64,000 nt of DNA, taken from the NCBI RefSeq assembly GCF_014297365.1, contig NZ_JACOQD010000002.1:558001-622000 (forward strand), read 5' to 3'. The notes beneath the pieces are model-generated. The model did no database searches, was not told the DNA's origin, and saw only the letters and a list, made by a program, of their open reading frames with translations. This document shows, in pieces, positions 52,786 to 60,244 of this stretch; positions within the stretch are counted from its first letter, which is position 1, and every line of letters begins with the position of its first letter. Both the position numbers and the translations under genes were made by a program. This DNA comes from Winogradskyella echinorum. GTDB taxonomy: Bacteria > Bacteroidota > Bacteroidia > Flavobacteriales > Flavobacteriaceae.

Positions 52786-52888
52786 AGCTATAAGCATTTT
52801 TAAGCTCGTGCAAAGATAAGCCTTTTTGCTCATTTAGAGATGCTTTTTAAAGCATCAAAAGATGTTAAATTTATTAGAATAAAAAAGG

Positions 52889-53338
52889 CTACTTAGAACC
52901 ATTTGATTTAAGTAATTTATTTTGCTCTTCCATTAACTCTTTTAAGTCTGACAACAGTTGAATGTCTTTTGGTGTTACAACAGTTTCATCCTTTGTGTCT
53001 TGTGCTTTATTGCGCAATCTATTCATTCCCTTAACAACAATAAAAACGGTGAATCCTATAATTAAAAAATCTAAAAACACTTCAAATAATTTACCATAAG
53101 CGATGGCAACTTCTGTCGTAGTAATTGTACCAGAAGCATCGGTTATTCCATCTCTAAGAACGAGCTTCTTATTTTCAAAATTTACTCCATCAGAAAGTAA
53201 AGACAATGGAGGCAAAATAACTTGTTTAGCCAATACATCGATCACTTTATTAAAAGCTGCACCGATAATTATACCAATGGCCATATCCATCATATTTCCT
53301 TTTACCGCAAATTCTTTAAATTCCTTAATTAATTTCAT
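52889..53338 (-). CDS. mscL: Large-conductance mechanosensitive channel MscL
   Basis: A 149-residue pentameric channel that releases solutes on osmotic down-shock. The N-terminal amphipathic helix and first membrane helix 'FKEFAVKGNMMDMAIGIIIGAAFNKVIDVLAKQVILPPL' (about 5-43) carry the family signature. The second helix is 'FEVFLDFLIIGFTVFIVVKGMNRL' and the C-terminal bundle ends LMEEQNKLLKSNGSK. Length is normal. It is flanked by the Ccs gene (downstream) and the haemoglobin gene (23 nt upstream, same strand). Confidence 0.95.
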   Translation of the reverse strand: MKLIKEFKEFAVKGNMMDMAIGIIIGAAFNKVIDVLAKQVILPPLSLLSDGVNFENKKLVLRDGITDASGTITTTEVAIAYGKLFEVFLDFLIIGFTVFIVVKGMNRLRNKAQDTKDETVVTPKDIQLLSDLKELMEEQNKLLKSNGSK

Positions 53339-53361
53339 GTTATATTATTTATTCTAAATTA

Positions 53362-53754
53362 TCAATTCTTTGTTCTAGCTTCAAAAATCTTTAAATATAA
53401 AAAGGTTCCCATTTTACGAGCACGTCGCTTGGCATTTTCAGCGTAATCACCTACAAATAATTCATCAATAGTTTGAAACCATAAGTTTAACCATAAACCA
53501 AAATGCAATTCTGTAATGGCATTATTGTGAGCTGCATCTACTTTTACATGAGCTTCGAGCGGATTTCCGTAATATTTTGTTTTTAAAAATAAACTCGATT
53601 CCCAAAACGTAGTTAGATGATCTAAATGCGAATCCCAATCTTTAATGGTTTCATTAAAAAAAGGACCAAGAACGTCATCTTTTCTTACCTTTTCGTAGAA
53701 TTTAGATACCAATTGAAAAATATCTGCTCTCGTTTTAATGTCGCTTTTTGTCAT
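53362..53754 (-). CDS. Group III truncated haemoglobin
   Basis: A 130-residue 2-on-2 globin. The ATG at 53754 is used; an upstream TTG would add three residues. The group III pattern is visible: 'KFYEKVRKDDVLGPFF' in helix B-C, 'HLDHLTTFWESSLF' in helix E, 'NPLEAHVKVDAAH' and the 'TELHFGLWLNLWFQTIDELF' region. The His before Phe (H84) is where the proximal haem ligand is expected in this group. Roles in the family include NO and O2 chemistry. I see no FNR-type box upstream, so it is outside the inferred regulon. Confidence 0.92.
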   Translation of the reverse strand: MTKSDIKTRADIFQLVSKFYEKVRKDDVLGPFFNETIKDWDSHLDHLTTFWESSLFLKTKYYGNPLEAHVKVDAAHNNAITELHFGLWLNLWFQTIDELFVGDYAENAKRRARKMGTFLYLKIFEARTKN

Positions 53755-53824
53755 AATATTCAAAGTTATTGCTTTAATCTAAAAGTTCTTATTCTTAAAT
53801 GGGAAATCTTAGTATTTTTACAGC

Positions 53825-54604
53825 ATGATATCAGTTGTCTTACTTGGCGCAGGTAATGTAGCCACGCATTTGTATAAAGCATTCTCTAAAGCTGAAGAAG
53901 TTTCAGTAGCACAATGGTATAATAGAACTTTATCATCAATTCAGTCCTATAAAAATGAGGTTGATATTATTAATGATTTATCTAAATTAAAAGTAGCCGA
54001 TATATACATTTTAGCGGTTAGTGATGATAGTATAGCGCAATTGTCTCAAGACTTACCTTTTGAGAATAGATTAATTGCACATACCTCTGGCAGTGTTGCA
54101 ATGCACGATTTAGATAAAAAAAATAAGATTTCGGTATTTTATCCTTTGCAGACTTTTTCTAAAGATGCCGATGTTAATTTTTCTGAAGTACCTATATGTA
54201 TAGAAGCTTATCAAAAAGAAAACCTTAAAGTTTTAAAAGACTTAGCGAAGGCAGTTGGTTGTAAGGCTCATAAAATATTTACAGATCAGCGACAAATCCT
54301 ACATTTGGCTGCGGTTTTTGTTAATAATTTTACCAACCAATTATACAGAATTGGTCATGAAATTTGTGAAACTAAAAATATAGAATTTGATATCTTAAAG
54401 CCTTTAATACAGGAAACTGCAAAGAAAATACAAGATATGTCACCATATATAGCTCAGACAGGTCCTGCGAAGCGGAATGATAAAAAGACTATAAAACGAC
54501 ACTTAAAGCAAATTGAAAATGAAGACCACAAAGCGATTTACAAATTGCTTACTGCTTCAATAAAAAAGACACATAACTACAGTTTACCATCTAACAAAAA
54601 ATAA
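53825..54604 (+). CDS. DUF2520 Rossmann-fold protein (F420/NADP-type oxidoreductase-like)
   Basis: A 259-residue protein. The N-terminus (MISVVLLGAGNVATHLYKAF) is a nucleotide-binding beta-alpha-beta with G-x-G-x-x-A. 'AVSDDSIAQLSQDLP' and 'IAHTSGSVAMHDL' follow, as in the DUF2520 family. The C-terminal helical domain has 'LAAVFVNNFTNQLYRIGHEIC', typical of 6-phosphogluconate-dehydrogenase-like dimer helices. The substrate is unknown. It begins a plus-strand series with the KdsC-like, UbiA and Maf genes (9-nt gap to the next), an order often kept in Flavobacteria. Linked function is not established. Confidence 0.88.
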   Translation: MISVVLLGAGNVATHLYKAFSKAEEVSVAQWYNRTLSSIQSYKNEVDIINDLSKLKVADIYILAVSDDSIAQLSQDLPFENRLIAHTSGSVAMHDLDKKNKISVFYPLQTFSKDADVNFSEVPICIEAYQKENLKVLKDLAKAVGCKAHKIFTDQRQILHLAAVFVNNFTNQLYRIGHEICETKNIEFDILKPLIQETAKKIQDMSPYIAQTGPAKRNDKKTIKRHLKQIENEDHKAIYKLLTASIKKTHNYSLPSNKK

Positions 54605-54612
54605 CACCTATA

Positions 54613-55146
54613 ATGACCGACGATAAAAGTTATAAAGAATATTTAGCAGACATTACCACCTTTATTTTTGATGTAGATGGTGTGCTAACCGATGGTACTA
54701 TTACAGTAACAACTGATGGTGAAATGCTACGCACCATGAGTATTAAAGATGGTTTTGCATTAAAAACTGCTGTAGATGCTGGTTTTAATTTGTGTATTAT
54801 TTCTGGTGGTTCTAATGAAGGGGTCCGTAAGCGTTTAGCAGGTTTAGGTATAAAAAATATTTACTTAGGAGCGCACAACAAAATTGAACAGCTTAATGAC
54901 TACTTAAATGCAAACAGTATTGCAAAATCGCAAGTGTTATATATGGGAGATGATATACCAGATTATCCGGTTATGAAATTGGTAGGTTTACCTTGTTGCC
55001 CTCAAGATGCTGTGCAAGAAATTAAAGCTATCTCTAAATATATTTCTCACAAAAATGGAGGAAAAGGTGCTGTAAGAGATGTTATAGAACAAGTACTTAA
55101 AGTGCAAAGTAAATGGAATGGTAACTTTGACGCTAAGTATGACTAG
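54613..55146 (+). CDS. KdsC-like HAD phosphatase (3-deoxy-manno-octulosonate 8-phosphate phosphatase)
   Basis: A 177-residue C0-type HAD enzyme. The nucleophile and acid Asp are D20 and D22 in FIFDVDGVLTDGT. Motif II is 'CIISGGSN'. Motif IV is 'YMGDDIPDYPVM'. There is no cap domain, so it is a tetrameric KdsC-type phosphatase making Kdo for lipopolysaccharide. The C-terminal 'VRDVIEQVLKVQSKW' closes the fold. Its stop codon (TAG at 55144-55146) is the first part of a 7-bp tandem repeat, so the end of this gene is physically tied to the start of the next. Confidence 0.9.
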   Translation: MTDDKSYKEYLADITTFIFDVDGVLTDGTITVTTDGEMLRTMSIKDGFALKTAVDAGFNLCIISGGSNEGVRKRLAGLGIKNIYLGAHNKIEQLNDYLNANSIAKSQVLYMGDDIPDYPVMKLVGLPCCPQDAVQEIKAISKYISHKNGGKGAVRDVIEQVLKVQSKWNGNFDAKYD

Positions 55147-55192
55147 TATGAAGTATGAAGTATGAAGTATGAAGTATGAAGTATGAAGTATG
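55145..55192 (+). repeat. Heptanucleotide tandem repeat AGTATGA, nearly 7 copies
   Basis: Six perfect copies of AGTATGA at 55145-55186 and a seventh ending in T at 55187-55192. Every copy contains an ATG. Each ATG except the last two starts a 5-codon frame (M-K-Y-E-V-stop) whose TGA overlaps the ATG two copies on. The array lies between the kdsC-like stop and the UbiA gene. No other simple repeat of this kind is in the window. Confidence 0.95.
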
Positions 55193-55224
55193 TAAAAAAT
55201 AAAATACACTATCCAAACTTAAAT

Positions 55225-56151
55225 ATGATTCACTTTTTTAAATTAATTCGTTGGAAAAACCTAATAATGATTGCTTTAATGCAAATTTTGGTTAAATACG
55301 CATTGCTTTTACCCTATTTTAGAAGTGGAGAAGTTGCAACGGCTTTAAGTCCATTGGCTTTTTTCCTTTTAGTATTAGCTACTGTATGCATTGCCGCTGG
55401 AGGTTATGTTATAAACGATGTTTACGACATTGAAACAGATAAAGTTAATAAACCAGAAAAAGTGATTATTAATAAACATATTTCTGAAAAAACAGCTTCT
55501 GCGCTATTTATTATTCTAAATGTAATTGGAGTTGGTTTAGGGTTTTATTTATCTAATGGTATTGGCAAATCTGGCTTTTTTGTCATTTTCATTGTTGCTT
55601 CTGCTCTGCTCTATATTTATTCATCTTACTTAAAGCAAATGTTACTTGTAGGCAATATTGTTGTGTCTTTAGTGGTGGCCTTAAGTATTATTTTAGTGGG
55701 AGTTTTTGAATTAATTCCCGTAATAGACGATAGCAATAGAATTAATCAAATTTTCTTTTTCAGAATTATTTTAGATTATGCCATTTTCGCATTTATGATT
55801 AATCTACTGCGAGAAATGGTAAAAGATATTGAAGATATAGATGGCGACCATAAAGCTGGCATGCGAACGCTTCCTATAGTTGTAGGTAGAGAGCGTACTA
55901 ATAAAATTGTTTTTTTCTTATCATTAATACCTTTATTTTCTGTTGTATATTATATCATCTCTAATTTATTTAAACAACAACTTCTCGTAGGCTATTTTTT
56001 AATCTTTGTAATTGCACCATTAATTTATATTACTATAAAATTGTTTAGTGCTGAGCAAAAATCGCATTACAGACATATTAGTCTTATCTTAAAACTCGTA
56101 ATGCTTACAGGTATGCTATCATTATTGGTCTATAATTTCACTTTAAGATAA
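55225..56151 (+). CDS. UbiA-family prenyltransferase
   Basis: A 308-residue integral membrane enzyme with about eight helices. The first Asp-rich motif is N-D-V-Y-D-I-E-T-D (about residues 72-80). The second is D-I-E-D-I-D-G-D (about 204-211), followed by K-A-G-M-R-T-L-P. Both bind Mg-prenyl-diphosphate. Bacteroidota members are often annotated as geranylgeranylglycerol-phosphate or menaquinone-type transferases, and I cannot decide. I take the ATG at 55225 because the first helix begins soon after it. The ATG at 55183, inside the 7-bp repeat, is in frame and would add 14 polar residues. Confidence 0.88.
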   Translation: MIHFFKLIRWKNLIMIALMQILVKYALLLPYFRSGEVATALSPLAFFLLVLATVCIAAGGYVINDVYDIETDKVNKPEKVIINKHISEKTASALFIILNVIGVGLGFYLSNGIGKSGFFVIFIVASALLYIYSSYLKQMLLVGNIVVSLVVALSIILVGVFELIPVIDDSNRINQIFFFRIILDYAIFAFMINLLREMVKDIEDIDGDHKAGMRTLPIVVGRERTNKIVFFLSLIPLFSVVYYIISNLFKQQLLVGYFLIFVIAPLIYITIKLFSAEQKSHYRHISLILKLVMLTGMLSLLVYNFTLR

Positions 56152-56154
56152 TAG

Positions 56155-56748
56155 ATGTTAAACGACAAACTCAAAAATTTCAATATCATTTTAGCTTCGG
56201 CTTCACCTCGTCGTCATGCATTTTTAAAAGCGATGAATCTCGATTTTGAAATTCAACTAAAACCTGTTGATGAAATATATCCTGAATTTCTTAAAAGTTA
56301 TGAAATCACAGATTATTTAGCAAAGCTAAAAGCTGAGCCTTTTATTGAGAACTTACAATCAAATGATATTTTAATCACCAGCGACACCATTGTTTGGCAT
56401 AACGAAAAAGCTATTGGCAAACCAAAAGATGAAGATGATGCTTTTAACATGATAAAATCTTTGAGTAATTCAACACATGAGGTGGTAACCTCTATTTGTT
56501 TCACTCAAATATCAAAACAAAGCATAGTCAATACTATAACTAAAGTAATTTTTAAGGCTTTGAGTGATGAAGAGATTTGGTATTATGTAAAAAACTACAA
56601 ACCGCTAGATAAAGCAGGTGCTTATGGCATACAAGAATGGATTGGAGCTATTGGTATTACTAGTGTGGAAGGTTCTTATAATAACGTTGTGGGCTTGCCT
56701 ACACATTTGCTTTACAAAACGTTAAATGCTATTGCAAACGGTAATTAG
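56155..56748 (+). CDS. maf: Maf-family nucleotide pyrophosphatase
   Basis: A 197-residue Maf protein, a house-cleaning nucleotide pyrophosphatase that removes non-canonical or canonical dTTP/UTP-type nucleotides and affects septation. The signature 'ILASASPRRHAFL' (residues 12-24) binds the triphosphate. D77 in 'TSDTIVW' is the metal ligand. 'GKPKDEDDAFNMI' and the late 'GAYGIQEW' are also conserved. The length is normal. It starts 3 nt after the UbiA stop, so the two are in one operon. Confidence 0.93.
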   Translation: MLNDKLKNFNIILASASPRRHAFLKAMNLDFEIQLKPVDEIYPEFLKSYEITDYLAKLKAEPFIENLQSNDILITSDTIVWHNEKAIGKPKDEDDAFNMIKSLSNSTHEVVTSICFTQISKQSIVNTITKVIFKALSDEEIWYYVKNYKPLDKAGAYGIQEWIGAIGITSVEGSYNNVVGLPTHLLYKTLNAIANGN

Positions 56749-56829
56749 CATCGTAACTTTGCTGTATTAATTTTTAGTGAACATCGAGCGTTGTTGAAGT
56801 GTTCTTAAAGAATCTTAAATACTTAAGTT

Positions 56830-57753
56830 ATGAAAAAGATTTTCTTATTATTATGTCTCTCTTTACTTCTTTTTAATTCTTGTAAAAAAGCAAAAACTGA
56901 ACCTTCTGAAGTTATGGCAATTTCAGAACCTAAAACCGAAGATGCATTACCCAAAACTGTCCTTACTAAAGCGTTTAATGAGTATTGGTTCAATGGTGAA
57001 GCAGAAATAACATCCTATAAATTAGAACAAGCACGTTATGGAGAACTAAGAGAAGGCACTGCTGTTTTAGTATACGTAACTGAAGATTTTTTACCAGAAG
57101 TGCAAGTAAAAGCAGATAATTATAGTAAAGAAAACATACCCGTTTTAAAGCTAAATGCTACAAAAAACTTTATCACAGGTATTTACCCTTATTCCATAAT
57201 GCAAAGCACCTTTTATCCAGTAGCTAATAATAAACATGCAATAAAGATTTCTGCGTCAATACAAGAATGGTGTGGACACGTCTATACACAACTTAATAAT
57301 CGTGATGATTTTGAAGTGACCTCACATTCCTATTTTCAAGGTGAAGCAGATCAATCTTTTACTTTAAAAAAGACCCTAACAGAGAACGAATTATGGACCA
57401 AGCTTCGTATTGATCCAAAAAGTCTTCCTGTTGGATCTATAGAAATCATTCCTTCAATTGAATATCTCAGATTTACTCATAATGCCACCAAAGCATATAA
57501 GGCAGAAGCAAGTTTAGAAAATGGAATTTACAGTTTATATTACCCTGAGTTAAATAGACTACTAAAAATAAACTTCAACGCCAGCTTTCCACACAACATA
57601 CTAGGTTGGGAAGAAACTACCACAAGTGGCTATGGCGCATCTGCTAAAAAATTAACAACCAAAGCCACAAAATTAGAATCCATTAAATCTGCTTATTGGA
57701 ATAAAAAAAGTACTATAGACGAAGCTCTTAGAGAAACTTTAAAATTACAATAG
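56830..57753 (+). CDS. Conserved lipoprotein, unknown function
   Basis: A 307-residue lipoprotein (MKKIFLLLCLSLLLFNSC, Cys18). The mature part starts with an acidic linker and then 'LTKAFNEYWFNGEAEITSYKLEQARYGELREGTAVLVYVTEDF', a pattern conserved among Bacteroidota. Homologues are often mislabelled as Maf because of the neighbouring gene; no Maf motif is present. Later strands ('YSIMQSTFYPV', 'SIQEWCGHVYTQL') suggest a beta-rich envelope domain. It follows maf by 81 nt. Confidence 0.75.
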   Translation: MKKIFLLLCLSLLLFNSCKKAKTEPSEVMAISEPKTEDALPKTVLTKAFNEYWFNGEAEITSYKLEQARYGELREGTAVLVYVTEDFLPEVQVKADNYSKENIPVLKLNATKNFITGIYPYSIMQSTFYPVANNKHAIKISASIQEWCGHVYTQLNNRDDFEVTSHSYFQGEADQSFTLKKTLTENELWTKLRIDPKSLPVGSIEIIPSIEYLRFTHNATKAYKAEASLENGIYSLYYPELNRLLKINFNASFPHNILGWEETTTSGYGASAKKLTTKATKLESIKSAYWNKKSTIDEALRETLKLQ

Positions 57754-57801
57754 ACTTATAAAAATCACTAACTATATTTGTTTAGCGATAATCAACTTAA
57801 C

Positions 57802-58335
57802 ATGAATGAATTTTATTCTACCTATAAAGACGAAATCATCTATTCAGCTATATTATTATTTATACTATTAATAATTAGAGCGATTATAGTTATAACTGTC
57901 AAAAAAATCGGAAAAAAAAGTGGAACCACAGAGGCTAGAGCTAACCTAATTGGTCGTTACGCCACTGTAACCCTTGTTTTTATAGCATTACTAATAGAAG
58001 CATTAATTATAGGTGTAGAAGTTGGTGATATAACACTAATTTTTTCCTCTGTATTTGCAGTAATTGGTATTGCGTTATTTGCCATTTGGTCCATCTTAAG
58101 CAATGTCACTTCTGGAGTCATTATGTTCTTTTCATTTCCTTATAAAGTTGGAGACAAAATTAAAATACACGATAAGGATTATCCTGTAGAAGCTATTATC
58201 GAAGATATTAGAGCGTTTCAATTAATTTTGAGAGAGGATAATGGTGACCTAGTTACCTATCCAAACAATCTAATTTTACAAAAAGCTGTAACCTTGATGG
58301 AAAAAGATGCTTTAGATGACAGCAGTATTTTGTAA
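57802..58335 (+). CDS. Small MscS-like mechanosensitive channel domain protein
   Basis: A 177-residue protein with three membrane helices (about 12-32, 50-72 and 76-100) and one MscS beta domain. The pore-lining helix carries 'IGIALFAIWSILSNVTSGVIMFFSFPYKVGDKI'. The beta domain 'VEAIIEDIRAFQLILREDNGDLVTYPNNLILQKAV' matches the MscS middle domain; the larger C-terminal domain of MscS is missing. The ATG at 57802 avoids a non-ATG start upstream (TTG at 57778). It is followed 30 nt later by the CorA gene. Confidence 0.88.
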   Translation: MNEFYSTYKDEIIYSAILLFILLIIRAIIVITVKKIGKKSGTTEARANLIGRYATVTLVFIALLIEALIIGVEVGDITLIFSSVFAVIGIALFAIWSILSNVTSGVIMFFSFPYKVGDKIKIHDKDYPVEAIIEDIRAFQLILREDNGDLVTYPNNLILQKAVTLMEKDALDDSSIL

Positions 58336-58365
58336 ATTGTCCTTGATACTTAAAAAACTTTATGC

Positions 58366-59448
58366 ATGGTTCTAAAACGTAAGGCCAAAAAAAGAACAAC
58401 AGATTACCAAAAACATGTTGGCCAAGTTCCAGGCACATTAATTTATACAGGAAAAAAATCTGATAAAGATTTTCAGGTAGAATGCTTCGATTATACCAAA
58501 GACAAGATAGAAGAATCTGTACTTTTAAACATAGGAGATGCAATTAATTACAAAGAGACTGATTCTGTAACTTGGATTAATGTAGATGGTCTTAAACACA
58601 CTGACCAAATTGAAAATATAGGACAACAATACAATATACACCCTCTTGTACTAGAAGATATTGTAAATACCACACAACGTCCTAAAATAGATGAATATGA
58701 AGACTATCTCTTTGTAGTTCTAAAAATGCTTTATTACGATAAAGATGAAAACATTGTTATTGAGCAAGTCAGTTTTGTATTAGGCAAAAACTATGTTTTA
58801 ACTTTTCAAGAATCCGAAGGAGATGTTTTCGATTCTATAAGAGAACGCCTACGTTTTAGTAATGGTCGCATAAGAGGATTAAAATCCGACTATTTAATGT
58901 ATGCATTAATTGATGCAGTGGTTGATAATTACTTTAGTATAATTGAAACACTAGGTAATAAAATTGAAGACTTAGAAACAGAACTTTTTGAAGGACATGC
59001 CAGAGAAAACATTAATATTGAAATACAACAATTAAAGCGCGAAATTTTAAAAGTAAGACGTGCTATTTTTCCATTACGTGAAATTATAAATCGAATAGAA
59101 AAAGGTGAGCATCCACTAATTTACAAACGCACAATTACCTACTATAGAGATATTTACGACCATTTAATACAAGTATCAGAAAACATTGATATTTACCGAG
59201 AAATGATTTGGAGTTTAATGGATATGTACATGACAACCATTAGCAATAAGATGAACGAAGTCATGAAAGTACTCACCATAATGTCAACTATTTTTATACC
59301 GCTCACCTTCCTTGCTGGTATCTATGGAATGAATTTTGAATACATCCCAGAATTAAAATATCGTTATGGTTATTTTGTTCTTTTAGGAGTAATGCTACTT
59401 CTTTTTATAGCATTATTATTTTATTTTAAACGTAAGAAATGGCTGTAA
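58366..59448 (+). CDS. corA: CorA-type Mg2+/Co2+ transporter
   Basis: A 360-residue CorA. A large cytoplasmic domain leads to two C-terminal helices. The G-M-N selectivity motif is at 321-323 (AGIYGMNFEYIPEL), with the stalk helix before it and a basic tail KRKKWL. It takes up Mg2+ (and Co2+ or Ni2+) as a pentamer. The N-terminal 20 residues are unusually basic (KRKAKKRT). The two ion-channel genes here (MscS-like then CorA) are close enough for one transcript. Confidence 0.95.
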   Translation: MVLKRKAKKRTTDYQKHVGQVPGTLIYTGKKSDKDFQVECFDYTKDKIEESVLLNIGDAINYKETDSVTWINVDGLKHTDQIENIGQQYNIHPLVLEDIVNTTQRPKIDEYEDYLFVVLKMLYYDKDENIVIEQVSFVLGKNYVLTFQESEGDVFDSIRERLRFSNGRIRGLKSDYLMYALIDAVVDNYFSIIETLGNKIEDLETELFEGHARENINIEIQQLKREILKVRRAIFPLREIINRIEKGEHPLIYKRTITYYRDIYDHLIQVSENIDIYREMIWSLMDMYMTTISNKMNEVMKVLTIMSTIFIPLTFLAGIYGMNFEYIPELKYRYGYFVLLGVMLLLFIALLFYFKRKKWL

Positions 59449-59487
59449 ATTCTTATAATTGCTAAAGAATCAACCAAAATCTTAAAA

Positions 59488-60162
59488 ATGACTAGACAAG
59501 AACACCTCAAATTTTGCAAAACATGTACTAATAGAGAAATGGATCTAAAATTAGGTCTTGTATGTAAACTAACTGGCAGAATTGCCGATTTTGAAGGAGA
59601 ATGTGAATCTTACAACCATGACGAAACTGCTGTTGCCAAAATGGATGACGAAGTTGAAATGGTTAGCTCTGAAATAACATCCAAAATTTCGGAATCTACT
59701 TTAGAAAAACTAAAATCCGAGCAAAGTTTACCTGCTGCTATTTTTGCAGGAATTTTTATAGGTGTACTAGCAGCCATAGCATGGGCAGCAATAACCGTTT
59801 CAACAGGACTAAAAATTGGTTTAGTAGCTATAGCAATTGGTGCTGCTGTAGGGTTTGGAATGCGCTTTTTTGGAAAAGGCATTGACCAAATTTTTGGTAT
59901 TTGTGGTGGAATTATAGCTTTAGTTAGTTGTATTTTAGGCAACCTATTTAGTGTTATTGGTTTTGTTGCAATCAGCGAAGGATACGGACTTTTTGAGACC
60001 TTTTTAAACTTTGATTATTCATATTCTTTTGATGTTATAAAAGAAACAGCAAGTCCTATGGATCTCATCTTTTATGCTATAGCAGCTTGGGAAGGTTATA
60101 AATTTTCCTTTCGAAAATTCACTCAAAAAGATTTGTACGAACTCGAAAAAACAGAAGATTAG
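59488..60162 (+). CDS. Membrane protein with N-terminal four-cysteine motif
   Basis: A 224-residue protein. Cys10, Cys13, Cys26 and Cys39 (F-C-K-T-C ... V-C-K-L ... E-C-E) form a likely zinc-binding head. A polar linker with 'SSEITSKISESTLEKLKSEQSLP' follows, then about four transmembrane helices (near 83-103, 105-125, 132-158 and 178-196) and an acidic tail. Similar proteins occur in Bacteroidota without assigned function. It starts 39 nt after corA. Confidence 0.8.
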   Translation: MTRQEHLKFCKTCTNREMDLKLGLVCKLTGRIADFEGECESYNHDETAVAKMDDEVEMVSSEITSKISESTLEKLKSEQSLPAAIFAGIFIGVLAAIAWAAITVSTGLKIGLVAIAIGAAVGFGMRFFGKGIDQIFGICGGIIALVSCILGNLFSVIGFVAISEGYGLFETFLNFDYSYSFDVIKETASPMDLIFYAIAAWEGYKFSFRKFTQKDLYELEKTED

Positions 60163-60244
60163 CTTAAACCGTTAAACAAAACCTAAAAAAATCGCATAAA
60201 ACAGTATCTTTCCTATATTTGAAGAGCAACTAACTAATAACCTC

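Noticed and set aside
52839-52856. Perfect GATGCTTT/AAAGCATC hairpin between mscL and the Ccs gene
   Set aside because: No T-run follows on the minus strand, so it is not called as a terminator; it may be a chance palindrome.
55145-55192. Classic on/off phase variation by frame shift from the 7-bp repeat
   Set aside because: The last ATG of the array stays in the UbiA frame whatever the copy number, and an independent ATG exists at 55225, so simple frame switching does not apply. A coupling effect is proposed instead.
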